Shown: positions 7,419 through 15,103 of the stretch, piece after piece | Numbering within the stretch: position 1 is the first letter of the stretch | How the letters are laid out: every line of letters starts with the position of its first letter | Source: Nocardioides sp. Root140 | Lineage (GTDB): Bacteria; Actinomycetota; Actinomycetes; Propionibacteriales; Nocardioidaceae | Assembly (NCBI RefSeq): GCF_001426745.1 | Contig: NZ_LMFI01000006.1 | Coordinates: forward strand, 1 to 40,967 | Length of the DNA stretch: 40,967 bases | Direction of reading: 5' to 3' | Notes under the pieces: model-generated | Databases searched by the model: none | What the model was told of the DNA's origin: nothing | The model's input: only the letters and a program-made list of their open reading frames with translations | Translations under genes and position numbers: made by a program

Positions 7419-8107
7419 CCACTCTCCCCGAACACTCCCGCCTCGACGAGCTGACGACCGCGCTGGCCAGCGGCCGTCGAAGCCAGGGGGTGATAGCCGA
7501 GATCGCGCGGGAGTACGCCGTCCAGGGCGAGCCCTTCGCGGTCTTCCTCGAGGACCTGGATCTGGCCTGCACCCAGGCAAACCGACGGCGGGCCGGAGTC
7601 GCGGTTCTCCGAGCCGCGGCACTGGCCTGGTCCGACTCGGTGCTCGAGCGCACCCACGCCTCACGCTGCGAGGACCCTGCCACCGGCCTGGCGACGCTCC
7701 AGCACGCCCAGACCCAACTCTCGGCGTTGTACCAGGCGTCGGCCCGCACCGCCGCGACCGGAGTGCCGGTGAAGCAGTCGCACGAGCTGGTTGTCGTCGA
7801 GCTCCGGCGTCCTGCGCCGGCCACGGCGTGCGTTGCTGGTCTGCAGCTGGCCGCGGTCGGGGAGTCGCTGCGCATGGTCTTCGACGGCGACGAGGTCATT
7901 GCCGGCATCGGCCCGCACCGGGCTGTCGTCATCGCCGAACGGACCGCGAGGCTCGCCCGCGCCTGTGTCCAGGTCGCCGAACTGCTGGCCGCACCCCGCC
8001 AGCGACTGAGAGTCGGCCTGTGCCGGGTCTGGCTCGAACCACTTCCGGCTCGACACGAGGCAGCCCAGTCCCTGCTGGGCTGCCTGGCCGCCTCGAGCAC
8101 GGAATGA
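7415..8107 (+). CDS. Unknown protein with degenerate GGDEF-like domain
   Basis: This 230-residue soluble protein overlaps the previous gene by the ATGA at 7415-7418, so it is probably translationally coupled. The region from about residue 85 reads CEDPATGLATLQHAQTQL, which resembles the D-x-L-TGL entry of GGDEF domains, followed by a strand ELVVVELR and LRMVFDGDEVIAGIGPHRAV. At the place of the GGDEF loop it has GIGPHR, so cyclic-di-GMP synthesis is not expected. It could be a nucleotide or c-di-GMP sensor or a purely structural relic. The assignment to the GGDEF fold is my inference from pattern only. The neighbours, a GT2 synthase and an ECF sigma factor, fit a regulatory role in surface polysaccharide control. 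Confidence 0.65.
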   Translation: MTTLPEHSRLDELTTALASGRRSQGVIAEIAREYAVQGEPFAVFLEDLDLACTQANRRRAGVAVLRAAALAWSDSVLERTHASRCEDPATGLATLQHAQTQLSALYQASARTAATGVPVKQSHELVVVELRRPAPATACVAGLQLAAVGESLRMVFDGDEVIAGIGPHRAVVIAERTARLARACVQVAELLAAPRQRLRVGLCRVWLEPLPARHEAAQSLLGCLAASSTE

Positions 8108-8144
8108 CGTCATGAAGCATCGTCCCGACCGTCCCAAGGACGTC

Positions 8145-9770
8145 ATGACAGTCGCCACGAGGCCCAGCGCCGCAGTCCTCAGCGACCAGGAACTCATCAC
8201 GCTGGTGCGGGGCGGCAAGCTGGAACACTTCGGTGAGCTGTTCGCCAGGCACGGTGAGGCGGCCCGCCGAGTCGCGTCGTACGTCGGCGGCAGGTCCCAC
8301 GCCGACGACCTGGTGTCGGAGGCCTTCGCGCAGATCCTGCGCGCCCTGCAGAACGGCAAGGGGCCCGACATAGCCTTCCGGCCCTACCTCTACACCACGA
8401 TCCGCCGCCTGCACTCCCGTCGCAGCCAACAGGACGCCCGACAACTCCTCACCGACGACTTCGAGGTGTTCGGCGAGCACACCGTGATCCCCGATGACCT
8501 GAGCAGTCGGCTCGAGAACGCGGCCGTCGAGCGCGCCTTCCGCTCGCTCCCCCAACGCTGGCAGGCGGTCCTGTGGTACACGGTCGTCGAGGGGCTCCCC
8601 CTGGCCGAGGCAGGTCGCCACCTGGGGCTGACGCAGAACGGGGTGGCCGCGCTCAGCTTCCGCGCTCGCGAAGGCCTGCGACAGTCCTACCTCGCCGATC
8701 ACGCGGCAGACACTGCCGATGCACACTGCCATGACGTCGTCTCCGTTCTCCCGGCGTACGTCCGAGGCGTCGCGCGCGGCACCAGGGCCGGCCTCGTCGA
8801 GCGACACCTCCCCGGCTGCCGGGCATGCACTGCCGTCTTCCTGGAGCTGCAGCAGATCAACGACAACCTCGCGGCCCTGCTGGCACCGATGGTGCTGGGC
8901 GGCGCGACCGTCGCCGTGTCCCCGCGGGCGTGGGACTCGACAGGTGGGTTCACCGGCACGGTTGCCCGCGTCGTACCGTTGGTCGGCATCGTGGCGGCCG
9001 GCCTGATGATCGGGACCACCGGGGTGCTCACCGTCGTCGATTCCGTCGTGGACGAGGCGGGAGCCTCCACCGAGCGGTGGCTGTCGAATCGGCCCGATGC
9101 GCCACTTCCTCGGGCAGAGGCCGGCCCGAGGACGGCGCCGCCCACCTTCCTACGCCCCGAGCGACCCGGCGAACGGCCTCCGTGGACGAGGATCCCCGCC
9201 GCGCCCGCACAGGAGGCGCGCACTGAAGCAGGCTCCGGGGAGACCGGCACCTCCAGTGCGCGCCGGCGTCCGCCGCGTGCCCCGGTGGCGCCGAGCAGCC
9301 GGGCCGACAAAGTCCCGGCAGCCGAGCAACTGCTCACGGCACTCCCTTCAGCGCCCGCCCTGCCCTCTGAACCGACCGCGCCACTCGGCCCTCCCACGAC
9401 CACCGTCGATGTGGCCGTGCAGCCGCTGAGGAGCAGCACGTTCGTCCAGGACGGCCAGTCCTGGTACCACGTCGAGCTCGACGTGGTGGCCGCACCGACA
9501 ACCGAGGTCACCGTCCACGTCGACACGCCGGCGAACGTCGAGGTGCATGCCGCCGGCAGGTACGCCGTGTGGGCGTGCAACCCGCCGACCCGTGGGTCCG
9601 AGGTCGTGATGTCGTGCCGCACCAGCAGCACTCCCGGCACGCAGAGCACGCTCGCGTTCGACCTGCTTCTCGCGGGGCAGGCGACCGTCACGGTCACCTC
9701 GAGCAGTCCCGGCAACGACGACCCCAACCCCGCGAACGACGGCTGGGCGCAACAGCTCCCCGCGCCGTGA
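8145..9770 (+). CDS. ECF sigma factor fused to zinc-finger anti-sigma-like, membrane and extracytoplasmic domains
   Basis: The 541-residue protein starts with sigma region 2 (about 25-95, FAEL-type core through DDLVSEAFAQIL and RPYLYTTIRRLH) and region 4 (about 125-180, SLPQRWQAVLWYTVVEGLPLAE with a helix-turn-helix). A zf-HC2-like segment follows: C195, H196, H221, C225 and C228 in HLPGCRAC. A membrane helix spans about 276-298 and a Pro-rich stalk runs from about 310 to 420. A beta-rich outside domain ends the protein, with two cysteines in WACNPP and VMSCRT. Fused anti-sigma and membrane extensions are known from actinobacterial ECF groups such as ECF52/53. The ATG at 8145 is preferred because AAGGA lies five bases upstream; an ATG at 8112 is the alternative. 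It likely senses an envelope signal and regulates this cluster. Confidence 0.9.
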   Translation: MTVATRPSAAVLSDQELITLVRGGKLEHFGELFARHGEAARRVASYVGGRSHADDLVSEAFAQILRALQNGKGPDIAFRPYLYTTIRRLHSRRSQQDARQLLTDDFEVFGEHTVIPDDLSSRLENAAVERAFRSLPQRWQAVLWYTVVEGLPLAEAGRHLGLTQNGVAALSFRAREGLRQSYLADHAADTADAHCHDVVSVLPAYVRGVARGTRAGLVERHLPGCRACTAVFLELQQINDNLAALLAPMVLGGATVAVSPRAWDSTGGFTGTVARVVPLVGIVAAGLMIGTTGVLTVVDSVVDEAGASTERWLSNRPDAPLPRAEAGPRTAPPTFLRPERPGERPPWTRIPAAPAQEARTEAGSGETGTSSARRRPPRAPVAPSSRADKVPAAEQLLTALPSAPALPSEPTAPLGPPTTTVDVAVQPLRSSTFVQDGQSWYHVELDVVAAPTTEVTVHVDTPANVEVHAAGRYAVWACNPPTRGSEVVMSCRTSSTPGTQSTLAFDLLLAGQATVTVTSSSPGNDDPNPANDGWAQQLPAP

Positions 9771-9893
9771 GCGTTGACGCCTCGAGCGTTCGACGGGCTG
9801 CTGACAGGACATCAACTTCCTGAGCGGACCATGCCGGATAGTCCCCTTGGGCCATTTGGCGTCATTGCGCTGCGGACGGGTAGCACCGCTGCC

Positions 9894-9899
9894 TAACCT
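9894..9899 (+). promoter_or_regulatory. -10 element (TAACCT) of the nuclease gene
   Basis: TAACCT fits the TANNNT pattern and lies 35 bases before the GTG at 9935, with GGGGGAT near the start as ribosome-binding site. No clear -35 box is seen. The rest of the 164-bp gap after the sigma factor gene shows no terminator with a U-tract. Confidence 0.4.
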
Positions 9900-9934
9900 C
9901 GGGACTTCATTCCGTTCTTTCCTGGGGGATCCTC

Positions 9935-10630
9935 GTGCAACGCTCCGTCCTTGCTCCATGCCTTCTCGCGCTCGCCCTGGTCAGCGGCGTGATGGCCCTC
10001 TCCGCGCCGGCGTATGCGTTCGTCGACCGCGACTGCTCCGACTTCTCGACCCAGCAGGCCGCGCAGACGTTCTTCGAGAACAACGACCCCGCCTCGGACC
10101 CGCACCGTCTCGACGGCTCCGACAACGACGGCCGGGCCTGCGAGTCGCTCCCCTGTCCCTGCGGCAGCACCGGCTCCGGCCAGACCGGGACGACGGAGCC
10201 CAAGCCCAAGGCCACGTTGCGCCAGCTCGCCCGGATCACCAAGGTGGTCGACGGTGACACCGTGAACGTGCGCCTCGGCAACGGCCGTCGGCGTACGGTC
10301 CGGATGATCGGGATCAACACCCCCGAGGTCTACGGCACCGTCCAGTGCGGCGGCCCCGCGGCGTCACGGGCACTCAAGCGCATCCTGCCGGTCGGCACCC
10401 GGGTGCTGCTGCGTTCGGACCCGACCCAGGCGTACGCCGACCGCTACGGCCGCGACCTGCGGTACGTCGTGAAGCGGTCGACCGGCAAGGACGTCAACCG
10501 CATGCAGGTGCGACGGGGACTGGCCCGGGTCTACGTCTACAACAACAAGCCGTTCCAGCTGACCCGCAACTACCGACTGGCCCAGGCGGCCGCGAAGAAC
10601 GCCCGGCTGGGCAACTGGCGCACCTGCTGA
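9935..10630 (+). CDS. Secreted thermonuclease (SNase) with excalibur domain
   Basis: The 231-residue protein begins with a Sec signal peptide cleaved after SAPAYA (about residue 28). Residues 31-70 are an excalibur calcium-binding domain: DRDCSDF, then DPHRLDGSDNDGRACE with the D-x-D-x-D-G-x-x-CE pattern. A short linker leads to a staphylococcal-nuclease domain (98-230) with VDGDT (D107), VRMIGINTPE (R123, E131) and DRYGR (R173), which are the usual catalytic residues. It should cut DNA or RNA outside the cell in a Ca-dependent way. The excalibur domain here is at the N-terminus, whereas many proteins carry it at the C-terminus. The GTG start gives a normal signal peptide. It is probably a single-gene unit. 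Confidence 0.93.
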   Translation: MQRSVLAPCLLALALVSGVMALSAPAYAFVDRDCSDFSTQQAAQTFFENNDPASDPHRLDGSDNDGRACESLPCPCGSTGSGQTGTTEPKPKATLRQLARITKVVDGDTVNVRLGNGRRRTVRMIGINTPEVYGTVQCGGPAASRALKRILPVGTRVLLRSDPTQAYADRYGRDLRYVVKRSTGKDVNRMQVRRGLARVYVYNNKPFQLTRNYRLAQAAAKNARLGNWRTC

Positions 10631-10674
10631 GACCAGATCCCCTGGCCCGCTGAATCGCTGGCACACTCGGCTAC

Positions 10675-12042
10675 ATGGAGATCGACGCCGTCGCCGAGCT
10701 GGTGGCCGAGCTGCCCGAAGGGGTGGTGGTGACCGGCGCGGCCGAGGTCGAGAAGTACCGCGAGGACTTCGCGCGCGACGGCTCGGCCGGGCTGCCCGCC
10801 GCCGTGGTCCGCGCCGAGACGGCCGCCCAGGTGCAGCAGGCGGTCCGGTGGGCGGCCGCCCATCGAATACCCGTGGTTCCCCGCGGTGCCGGGACCGGGC
10901 TGTCGGGCGGCTCCTCCGCCGTCGACGGAGGGATCACGATCTCGCTGGACCGGATGCGCGCGATCGAGATCGACTCCGCCTGCCAGGTCGCCGTGGTCGA
11001 GCCGGGCGCGCTGAACGTCGAGGTGAAGCGGGCCGCGGCCGAGCACGGCCTCTGGTACCCGCCCGACCCGTCGTCGTACGAGATCTGCTCGATCGGCGGC
11101 AACCTCGCCACCAACGCCGGCGGCCTGTGCTGCGTGAAGTACGGCGTCACGACCGACTACGTCCTCGGGATGGATGTCGTGCTCGCCGACGGCACGCTCG
11201 TGACCCTGGGCGGCAAGCAGATCAAGGACGTCGCCGGGCTGTCCCTGCTCAAGCTCTTCGTGGGCAGTGAAGGCACCCTCGGGATCATCACTCGCGCGAT
11301 CCTGCGGCTGATCCCCGCACAACGGGCAGGGGCCACCCTGGTCAGCTCCTTCCCCACGATGACGGACGCGTCGCGGGCCGTGGTCGCGATCCGCAACCGG
11401 GTGCGGTCCTCGATGCTGGAGCTGATGGACAACGCGACGATCAACGCCGTCGAGGACTGGCGCTCCCACGGACTCGACCGGTCGACCGGCGCGCTGCTGA
11501 TCGCCCAGTCCGACGCCCACGGTGCGTCCTGCGAGGCCGAGATCGACGTGATCCGCCAGTGCTGCGAGGAGGAGGCTGCGACCGAGGTCTTCACCACCAC
11601 CGACGCGGACGAGGCCGACCTGTTCGTCTCGGCGCGACGCAACGCCTTCCTGGCCCTCGAGCACCGCGGAAGCGTGCTCTTCGAGGACGTCGGCGTCCCG
11701 GTCCCGTTGCTGCCCGACCTGATCGACGGCATGGCCGTCATCGCCGAGCAGTGCGGTGTCGAGATCGCCGTGGTCGCGCACGCCGGCGACGGCAACACCC
11801 ACCCGATCGTCGTGTACGACGCCGCCGACCCTGCCGCCGTGGCAGGCGCGCGCAAGGCCTTCGACCAGGTCATGGCGCTCGCCATCGCGCTCGGCGGCAC
11901 CATCACCGGCGAGCACGGAGTGGGGCGCGCGAAGAAGGGCGCGCTCCCCGACCAGCTCGGCGCCGACGTGATGGCCCTGACCAGGCGCGTGAAGGATGCC
12001 CTCGACCCCGATGGCATCCTGAACCCGGGCGCCGTGCTGTAG
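10675..12042 (+). CDS. FAD-linked oxidase, glycolate oxidase GlcD-like
   Basis: This 455-residue protein has a PCMH-type FAD-binding domain with PRGAGTGLSGG (69-79) and SIGGNLATNAGGL (about 140-152). A C-terminal FAD-linked oxidase domain ends in GEHGVGRAKKG, the VAO-family signature. Length and motifs match GlcD and D-lactate dehydrogenase-like flavoproteins that oxidise 2-hydroxy acids. No GlcE or GlcF partner is adjacent, so the electron acceptor is open. The next gene, 24 bases downstream, is a glyoxylate-type aminotransferase. Glycolate to glyoxylate to glycine is therefore a reasonable two-step route, inferred from context. The ATG is likely leaderless: CACACT at 10662-10667 ends seven bases before it. 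Confidence 0.92.
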   Translation: MEIDAVAELVAELPEGVVVTGAAEVEKYREDFARDGSAGLPAAVVRAETAAQVQQAVRWAAAHRIPVVPRGAGTGLSGGSSAVDGGITISLDRMRAIEIDSACQVAVVEPGALNVEVKRAAAEHGLWYPPDPSSYEICSIGGNLATNAGGLCCVKYGVTTDYVLGMDVVLADGTLVTLGGKQIKDVAGLSLLKLFVGSEGTLGIITRAILRLIPAQRAGATLVSSFPTMTDASRAVVAIRNRVRSSMLELMDNATINAVEDWRSHGLDRSTGALLIAQSDAHGASCEAEIDVIRQCCEEEAATEVFTTTDADEADLFVSARRNAFLALEHRGSVLFEDVGVPVPLLPDLIDGMAVIAEQCGVEIAVVAHAGDGNTHPIVVYDAADPAAVAGARKAFDQVMALAIALGGTITGEHGVGRAKKGALPDQLGADVMALTRRVKDALDPDGILNPGAVL

Positions 12043-12066
12043 CCGCAGTCCCACAGAGGAGAACAC

Positions 12067-13173
12067 ATGACATCGATCGTCCAACGCCACCTGTTCGGCC
12101 CCGGCCCGAGCAACCCCTACCCCGAGGCCACCGAGGGCCTGGCTCGACCGCTGCTCGGCCACCTCGACCCGGCGTTCCTCACGATCATGGACGAGACCTG
12201 CGACCGGCTGCGCGTGGCGTGGGGCACCGACAACGCGCGGACCCTCCCCCTCTCCGCGACCGGTTCGGCCGGCATGGAGGCCGCCTTCGTCAACACGGTG
12301 CACCCCGGCGACGTCGTCGTGGTCGCCGTCAACGGGCTGTTCGGCCAGCGGATGTGCGAGGTGGCCAGCCGCTGTGGCGCGGAGGTGGTCCCGGTCGAGC
12401 ACACGTGGGGCACGGCGATCGACCCCGAGCGGGTGCTGGCCGCCCACCCCTCCCCGAAGATCGTGGCTGCCGTTCACGCGGAGACGTCGACCGGCGTCCG
12501 CTCCGACATCGCCGCGCTGGGCGACGCGGTCCATGCCTCCACCGACGCCCTCCTCGTCGTCGACGCGGTCACCTCAATCGGAGGCATCGAGCTGCGGGCC
12601 GACGACTGGGGCATCGACGTCGGCTACGCCGGCACCCAGAAGTGCCTGGGCGTCGCACCCGGCCTGGCCCCCTTCACCATCAACGACCGCGCGTTCGCCC
12701 GGCGGGTCGAACGGCCACAGTCGTGGTACCTCGACCTGGGCCTGCTCGGTGGGTACGTCGGCGAGGCCGGCGCCAAGGGTGGCGGCCGCACCTACCACCA
12801 CACCGCGCCCGTGGCGATGATCAGCTCCCTGCACGCCGGACTGGGCCGGATCCTCGACGAGGGCCTGGAGAACGTGTGGGCGCGCCACGCGGCCGCAGGG
12901 CAGGCACTCCAGGACGGGCTCGAGGCGATGGGCCTCGAGCTGTTCGCGGAGAAGGGCTCGCGGCTTCCCGACCTGACCACGGTGCGCGTCCCGGACGGCG
13001 TCGACTCCGCCGCCGTACGACGCACCCTGCTCGAGCGCTACGACATCGAGATCGGTGGCGGGGCGGGCGAGTTCGCCGCCTCGGTGTGGCGGATCGGCCT
13101 GATGGGCCCCAACGCCCGGCCCGACGCAGTCGCGCTGCTGCTCGCGGCACTGGCCGAGACGCTGGGGCGGTAG
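12067..13173 (+). CDS. Class V aminotransferase, alanine/serine-glyoxylate aminotransferase family
   Basis: The 368-residue PLP enzyme has the expected GPGPSNPYPEA start and the PLP-binding segment SATGSAGMEAAF (63-74). The aspartate D166 in LLVVDAVTSIGG and the Schiff-base lysine K192 in YAGTQKCLGVAPGL are also present, and RIGLMG lies near the end. It should transfer the amino group of alanine, serine or another donor to glyoxylate, giving glycine. AGGAG lies seven bases before the ATG, and the 24-bp gap to the GlcD-like gene implies one operon. The 3' side runs into a 91-bp gap and then the tRNA-derived repeat at 13265. Confidence 0.93.
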   Translation: MTSIVQRHLFGPGPSNPYPEATEGLARPLLGHLDPAFLTIMDETCDRLRVAWGTDNARTLPLSATGSAGMEAAFVNTVHPGDVVVVAVNGLFGQRMCEVASRCGAEVVPVEHTWGTAIDPERVLAAHPSPKIVAAVHAETSTGVRSDIAALGDAVHASTDALLVVDAVTSIGGIELRADDWGIDVGYAGTQKCLGVAPGLAPFTINDRAFARRVERPQSWYLDLGLLGGYVGEAGAKGGGRTYHHTAPVAMISSLHAGLGRILDEGLENVWARHAAAGQALQDGLEAMGLELFAEKGSRLPDLTTVRVPDGVDSAAVRRTLLERYDIEIGGGAGEFAASVWRIGLMGPNARPDAVALLLAALAETLGR

Positions 13174-13264
13174 GGCCTCGCCCCGGACCCAGAGAGAGAC
13201 GACGTGATGGATAGCACGCACCCGGTGCCGGCGATCCACCACGTGGTCTTCAGTCGTGCTCGAG

Positions 13265-13306
13265 TAGGGCGGGTGGGGCTCGAACCCACGACCCAAGGAT
13301 TATGAG
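13265..13306 (-). repeat. Truncated tRNA-Met 3' copy (attachment-site-like direct repeat)
   Basis: These 42 bases match the anticodon-loop-to-discriminator part of the intact tRNA-Met gene (16050-16091) at 39 positions and in the same orientation. The differences are at 13266, 13274 and 13288. The last two face each other in the T-stem, changing a G-C pair to an A-T type pair (GTGGG/CCCAC against GCGGG/CCCGC), so pairing is preserved. The 5' half of the tRNA is missing. This is the arrangement left when an element integrates into the 3' end of a tRNA gene. Confidence 0.85.
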
Positions 13307-13573
13307 CACTTCCGGTATTAGCGCTGTGCTCCCCTGCGTAAACACCCGAGCGAATGCGACCGTGAGAGGCCGAATCCCTCGCTGTTCACACTCATTCTCC
13401 CACAGCGCTCCGGGAGGCGGGGCGCGCCCCGACCCGACCCCCAACCGGAGGGGGTGGGGTACTCCGTGGCCGGACTCGACCAGCGGCAACCCTCGGCCAG
13501 CCATTTTTGCCCACTGCCGAGTTTTCACTTCCGGGTTCACACGTGCGCCGAGTGCCGACTCCCGCCCAGCAGA

Positions 13574-13622
13574 TCACCCCCGAAGCTCAGGACACGTCCA
13601 GGACGTTGAACTTCGGGGGTGA
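13574..13622. repeat. Inverted repeat with 12-bp perfect arms
   Basis: The arm TCACCCCCGAAG (13574-13585) is repeated as its exact reverse complement at 13611-13622, with a 25-base loop. It lies 36 bases past the stop codon of the minus-strand gene at 13658, so it could end that transcript, but no U-tract follows. It may also be a recombination or protein-binding site of the element. Confidence 0.6.
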
Positions 13623-13657
13623 CTCTGCCGTTCGGGCGCGGACCGGCTCAGCCGTGG

Positions 13658-14566
13658 TCACTCGTCGGGCGCTGGCACTGGGGGCATTTGGTCGGGTGGC
13701 GCGGGATATCCAATTTGGTGCACTCGCCACCCCGGACCCTCGACGTCAGGCCGATATTGCAGAGTCATGATCGAGACCTCCATGAGGGTGGGTCCGTTCA
13801 CCCGGTAACTGACACCCAGGTCCGTAGGCATCTTCACGTAGGCGATGCCGGGAGCGGGATAGACGGGGAACGACGCCATCGCGAGGTCCGTGATCCCCTC
13901 TGCCGCGTCTGAGTAGTCCCCCCACTTGGGTACGGACTCAGGCGTGCTCAACCACTGGAGGGAGTCCAGTCGATCCTCGGCTGTCGGATCACCGAGCAAC
14001 GACTTGAAGGCCATCGCAACCATCATGGGGTTGTCGAGGCTGTAGTTTCCGAGTTGCGCTGCGGCAAGTTCTTCATCTCCGGGGCTGATGCGGACGCGGG
14101 TTCGTCGGTGGCGCTTCAACTGCCCGTCGAATTCCCGCACCCACCGTCGGTTCGCCGAGTCGGTGAAGGTCGCCTCGGCTCGCAGAACTCCATTGGTATC
14201 GAACGACTTGAGTTGTTCGTGGATCGGCCAGAGTTCCTCCTTGCCCGGAGCAATGACCGCTGTGAACGGGAACCCGAGCGGCCCCAGACGGGCGACTTTG
14301 TGTGGCAGATGGCCGTGCCCCACCACCACGGTCACGTCATGAACAGGCCGGTTGCCGGTGTTGCTCACATAGACCGTCGTCTGACGCTCCAGTCGTCCAC
14401 CGACTGGAGCGTACCGATCTGAGATCCATGCAGACAGTCCCTCGGCTGATTGTCGACGGCGATCCTTGAGTTGAAGTGCGAACACCCACGCGCTCACAAA
14501 GAAGGCCAACGCGGTGGCCCCGGAGCCAATGGCGGCCCAATCCCAAGATGCTGGCTCGATTGTCAC
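13658..14566 (-). CDS. N-terminally membrane-anchored unknown protein of the element
   Basis: I do not recognise this 302-residue protein. One helix near the N-terminus (about 11-32, AAIGSGATALAFFVSAWVFALQL) anchors it, followed by the basic stretch KDRRRQ. The part from about 50 to 140 looks beta-rich (QTTVYVSNTGNRPVHDVTVVVGHG), like a small immunoglobulin-type domain seen in many phage and genomic-island proteins. The rest has no motif I can name. Base composition is less GC-rich than that of the core genes. It is divergent from the three-ORF operon, with about 130 bases between them. A role in the host or in phage defence cannot be shown from sequence. Confidence 0.7.
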   Translation of the reverse strand: MTIEPASWDWAAIGSGATALAFFVSAWVFALQLKDRRRQSAEGLSAWISDRYAPVGGRLERQTTVYVSNTGNRPVHDVTVVVGHGHLPHKVARLGPLGFPFTAVIAPGKEELWPIHEQLKSFDTNGVLRAEATFTDSANRRWVREFDGQLKRHRRTRVRISPGDEELAAAQLGNYSLDNPMMVAMAFKSLLGDPTAEDRLDSLQWLSTPESVPKWGDYSDAAEGITDLAMASFPVYPAPGIAYVKMPTDLGVSYRVNGPTLMEVSIMTLQYRPDVEGPGWRVHQIGYPAPPDQMPPVPAPDE

Positions 14567-14688
14567 GCAACGAGGCTATTGCAGAGCGCCGACATCGATC
14601 CACGGAACCGTGTCACCAGCACCAAGGAGCCATCTGGGAAGCTCGACCCAATCCAGCCGACCTCAAGCGAGCCCGGTGACCGACGCTC

Positions 14689-14694
14689 TACCGT
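14689..14694 (+). promoter_or_regulatory. -10 element (TACCGT) of the alpha-CTD-like operon
   Basis: TACCGT fits TANNNT and ends six bases before an ATG at 14701. Transcription would start at that codon and produce a leaderless mRNA whose first ORF has 19 codons. No -35 is evident. Confidence 0.5.
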
Positions 14695-14700
14695 GAGTGC

Positions 14701-14760
14701 ATGTGGTGGCAAGAACGTCCTCGGCAGTCGCCCGTTACTGGTGGAGGCCCTGAGTCATGA
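14701..14760 (+). CDS. Leaderless 19-residue ORF, coupled to the next gene
   Basis: The frame reads MWWQERPRQSPVTGGGPES and stops at TGA 14758-14760. Its stop overlaps the ATG of the next gene as ATGA. A TACCGT -10 box lies six bases upstream, so it would be translated from the very 5' end of the mRNA. Ribosomes ending here could restart at 14757. The product may be a leader with no function of its own, or a small protein. I base this only on position and overlap; no homologue is recalled. Confidence 0.45.
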   Translation: MWWQERPRQSPVTGGGPES

Positions 14761-15098
14761 CGTCACTAGTCGCATGGGGTCGAGTCTCCGACCTCGCACC
14801 GATTCTTGTGGCCCTCATAGTGCTCGGAGGCGTGGGGCTCACGGTATGGCAGAAGAACCGCACCGACAGACGATCCCTGTGGTGGTCGCGGGTGCAATGG
14901 GCAGCGGACCGCGCAGCGGCAGGCGACGAGAACTCGCAGGCGATCGGAATGGCGGCATTGGTCACACTCGCCTCGGACAAGAACAAGGACACCGCCGACG
15001 TCGAACTGTTGGGTGCCATTGTCGATTCCCAACTCCAGGGACTGAGCCCATTCAACCCGGGTGACGGCCCGGTAGTCTTTGTCGTAGATGAGGGGTAG
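14757..15098 (+). CDS. Small single-helix membrane protein of the element
   Basis: This 113-residue protein has one N-terminal membrane helix (about 12-32, LAPILVALIVLGGVGLTVWQ) and a cytoplasmic helical part WWSRVQWAADRAAAGDENSQ. The spacing AIGMAALVTLASDKN is typical of small actinobacterial island proteins that I know only as hypothetical. GGAGG lies nine bases upstream, and the start overlaps the leader stop by ATGA. The next gene follows after five bases, with AGGGG inside this gene's end, so the two are co-translated. A membrane protein paired with an alpha-CTD-like protein suggests that the first may hold the second at the membrane, which is inference. Confidence 0.75.
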   Translation: MTSLVAWGRVSDLAPILVALIVLGGVGLTVWQKNRTDRRSLWWSRVQWAADRAAAGDENSQAIGMAALVTLASDKNKDTADVELLGAIVDSQLQGLSPFNPGDGPVVFVVDEG

Positions 15099-15103
15099 AT
15101 CCG

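Larger units (their letters stand above)
13174..13657. other. 484-bp gene-free stretch at the left edge of the tRNA-associated element
   Basis: From left to right this stretch holds a 91-bp tail after the aminotransferase, the tRNA-Met 3' copy (13265-13306), about 270 bp without any credible gene, and the long inverted repeat at 13574-13622. A short ATG frame at 13207-13305 runs through the tRNA copy and is not considered a gene. I see no integrase, no second tRNA and no promoter that I would defend. Confidence 0.6.

Noticed and set aside
10570..12534. A 654-codon open frame on the minus strand
   Set aside because: It is antisense to the GlcD-like oxidase and aminotransferase genes, whose motifs are complete. 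Its protein is rich in Arg, Gly, Asp and His with no motif, as expected for a shadow frame in GC-rich DNA.
13207..13305. A 32-codon ORF before and through the tRNA copy
   Set aside because: Half of it encodes the tRNA-derived repeat, and no family-like residues are seen.
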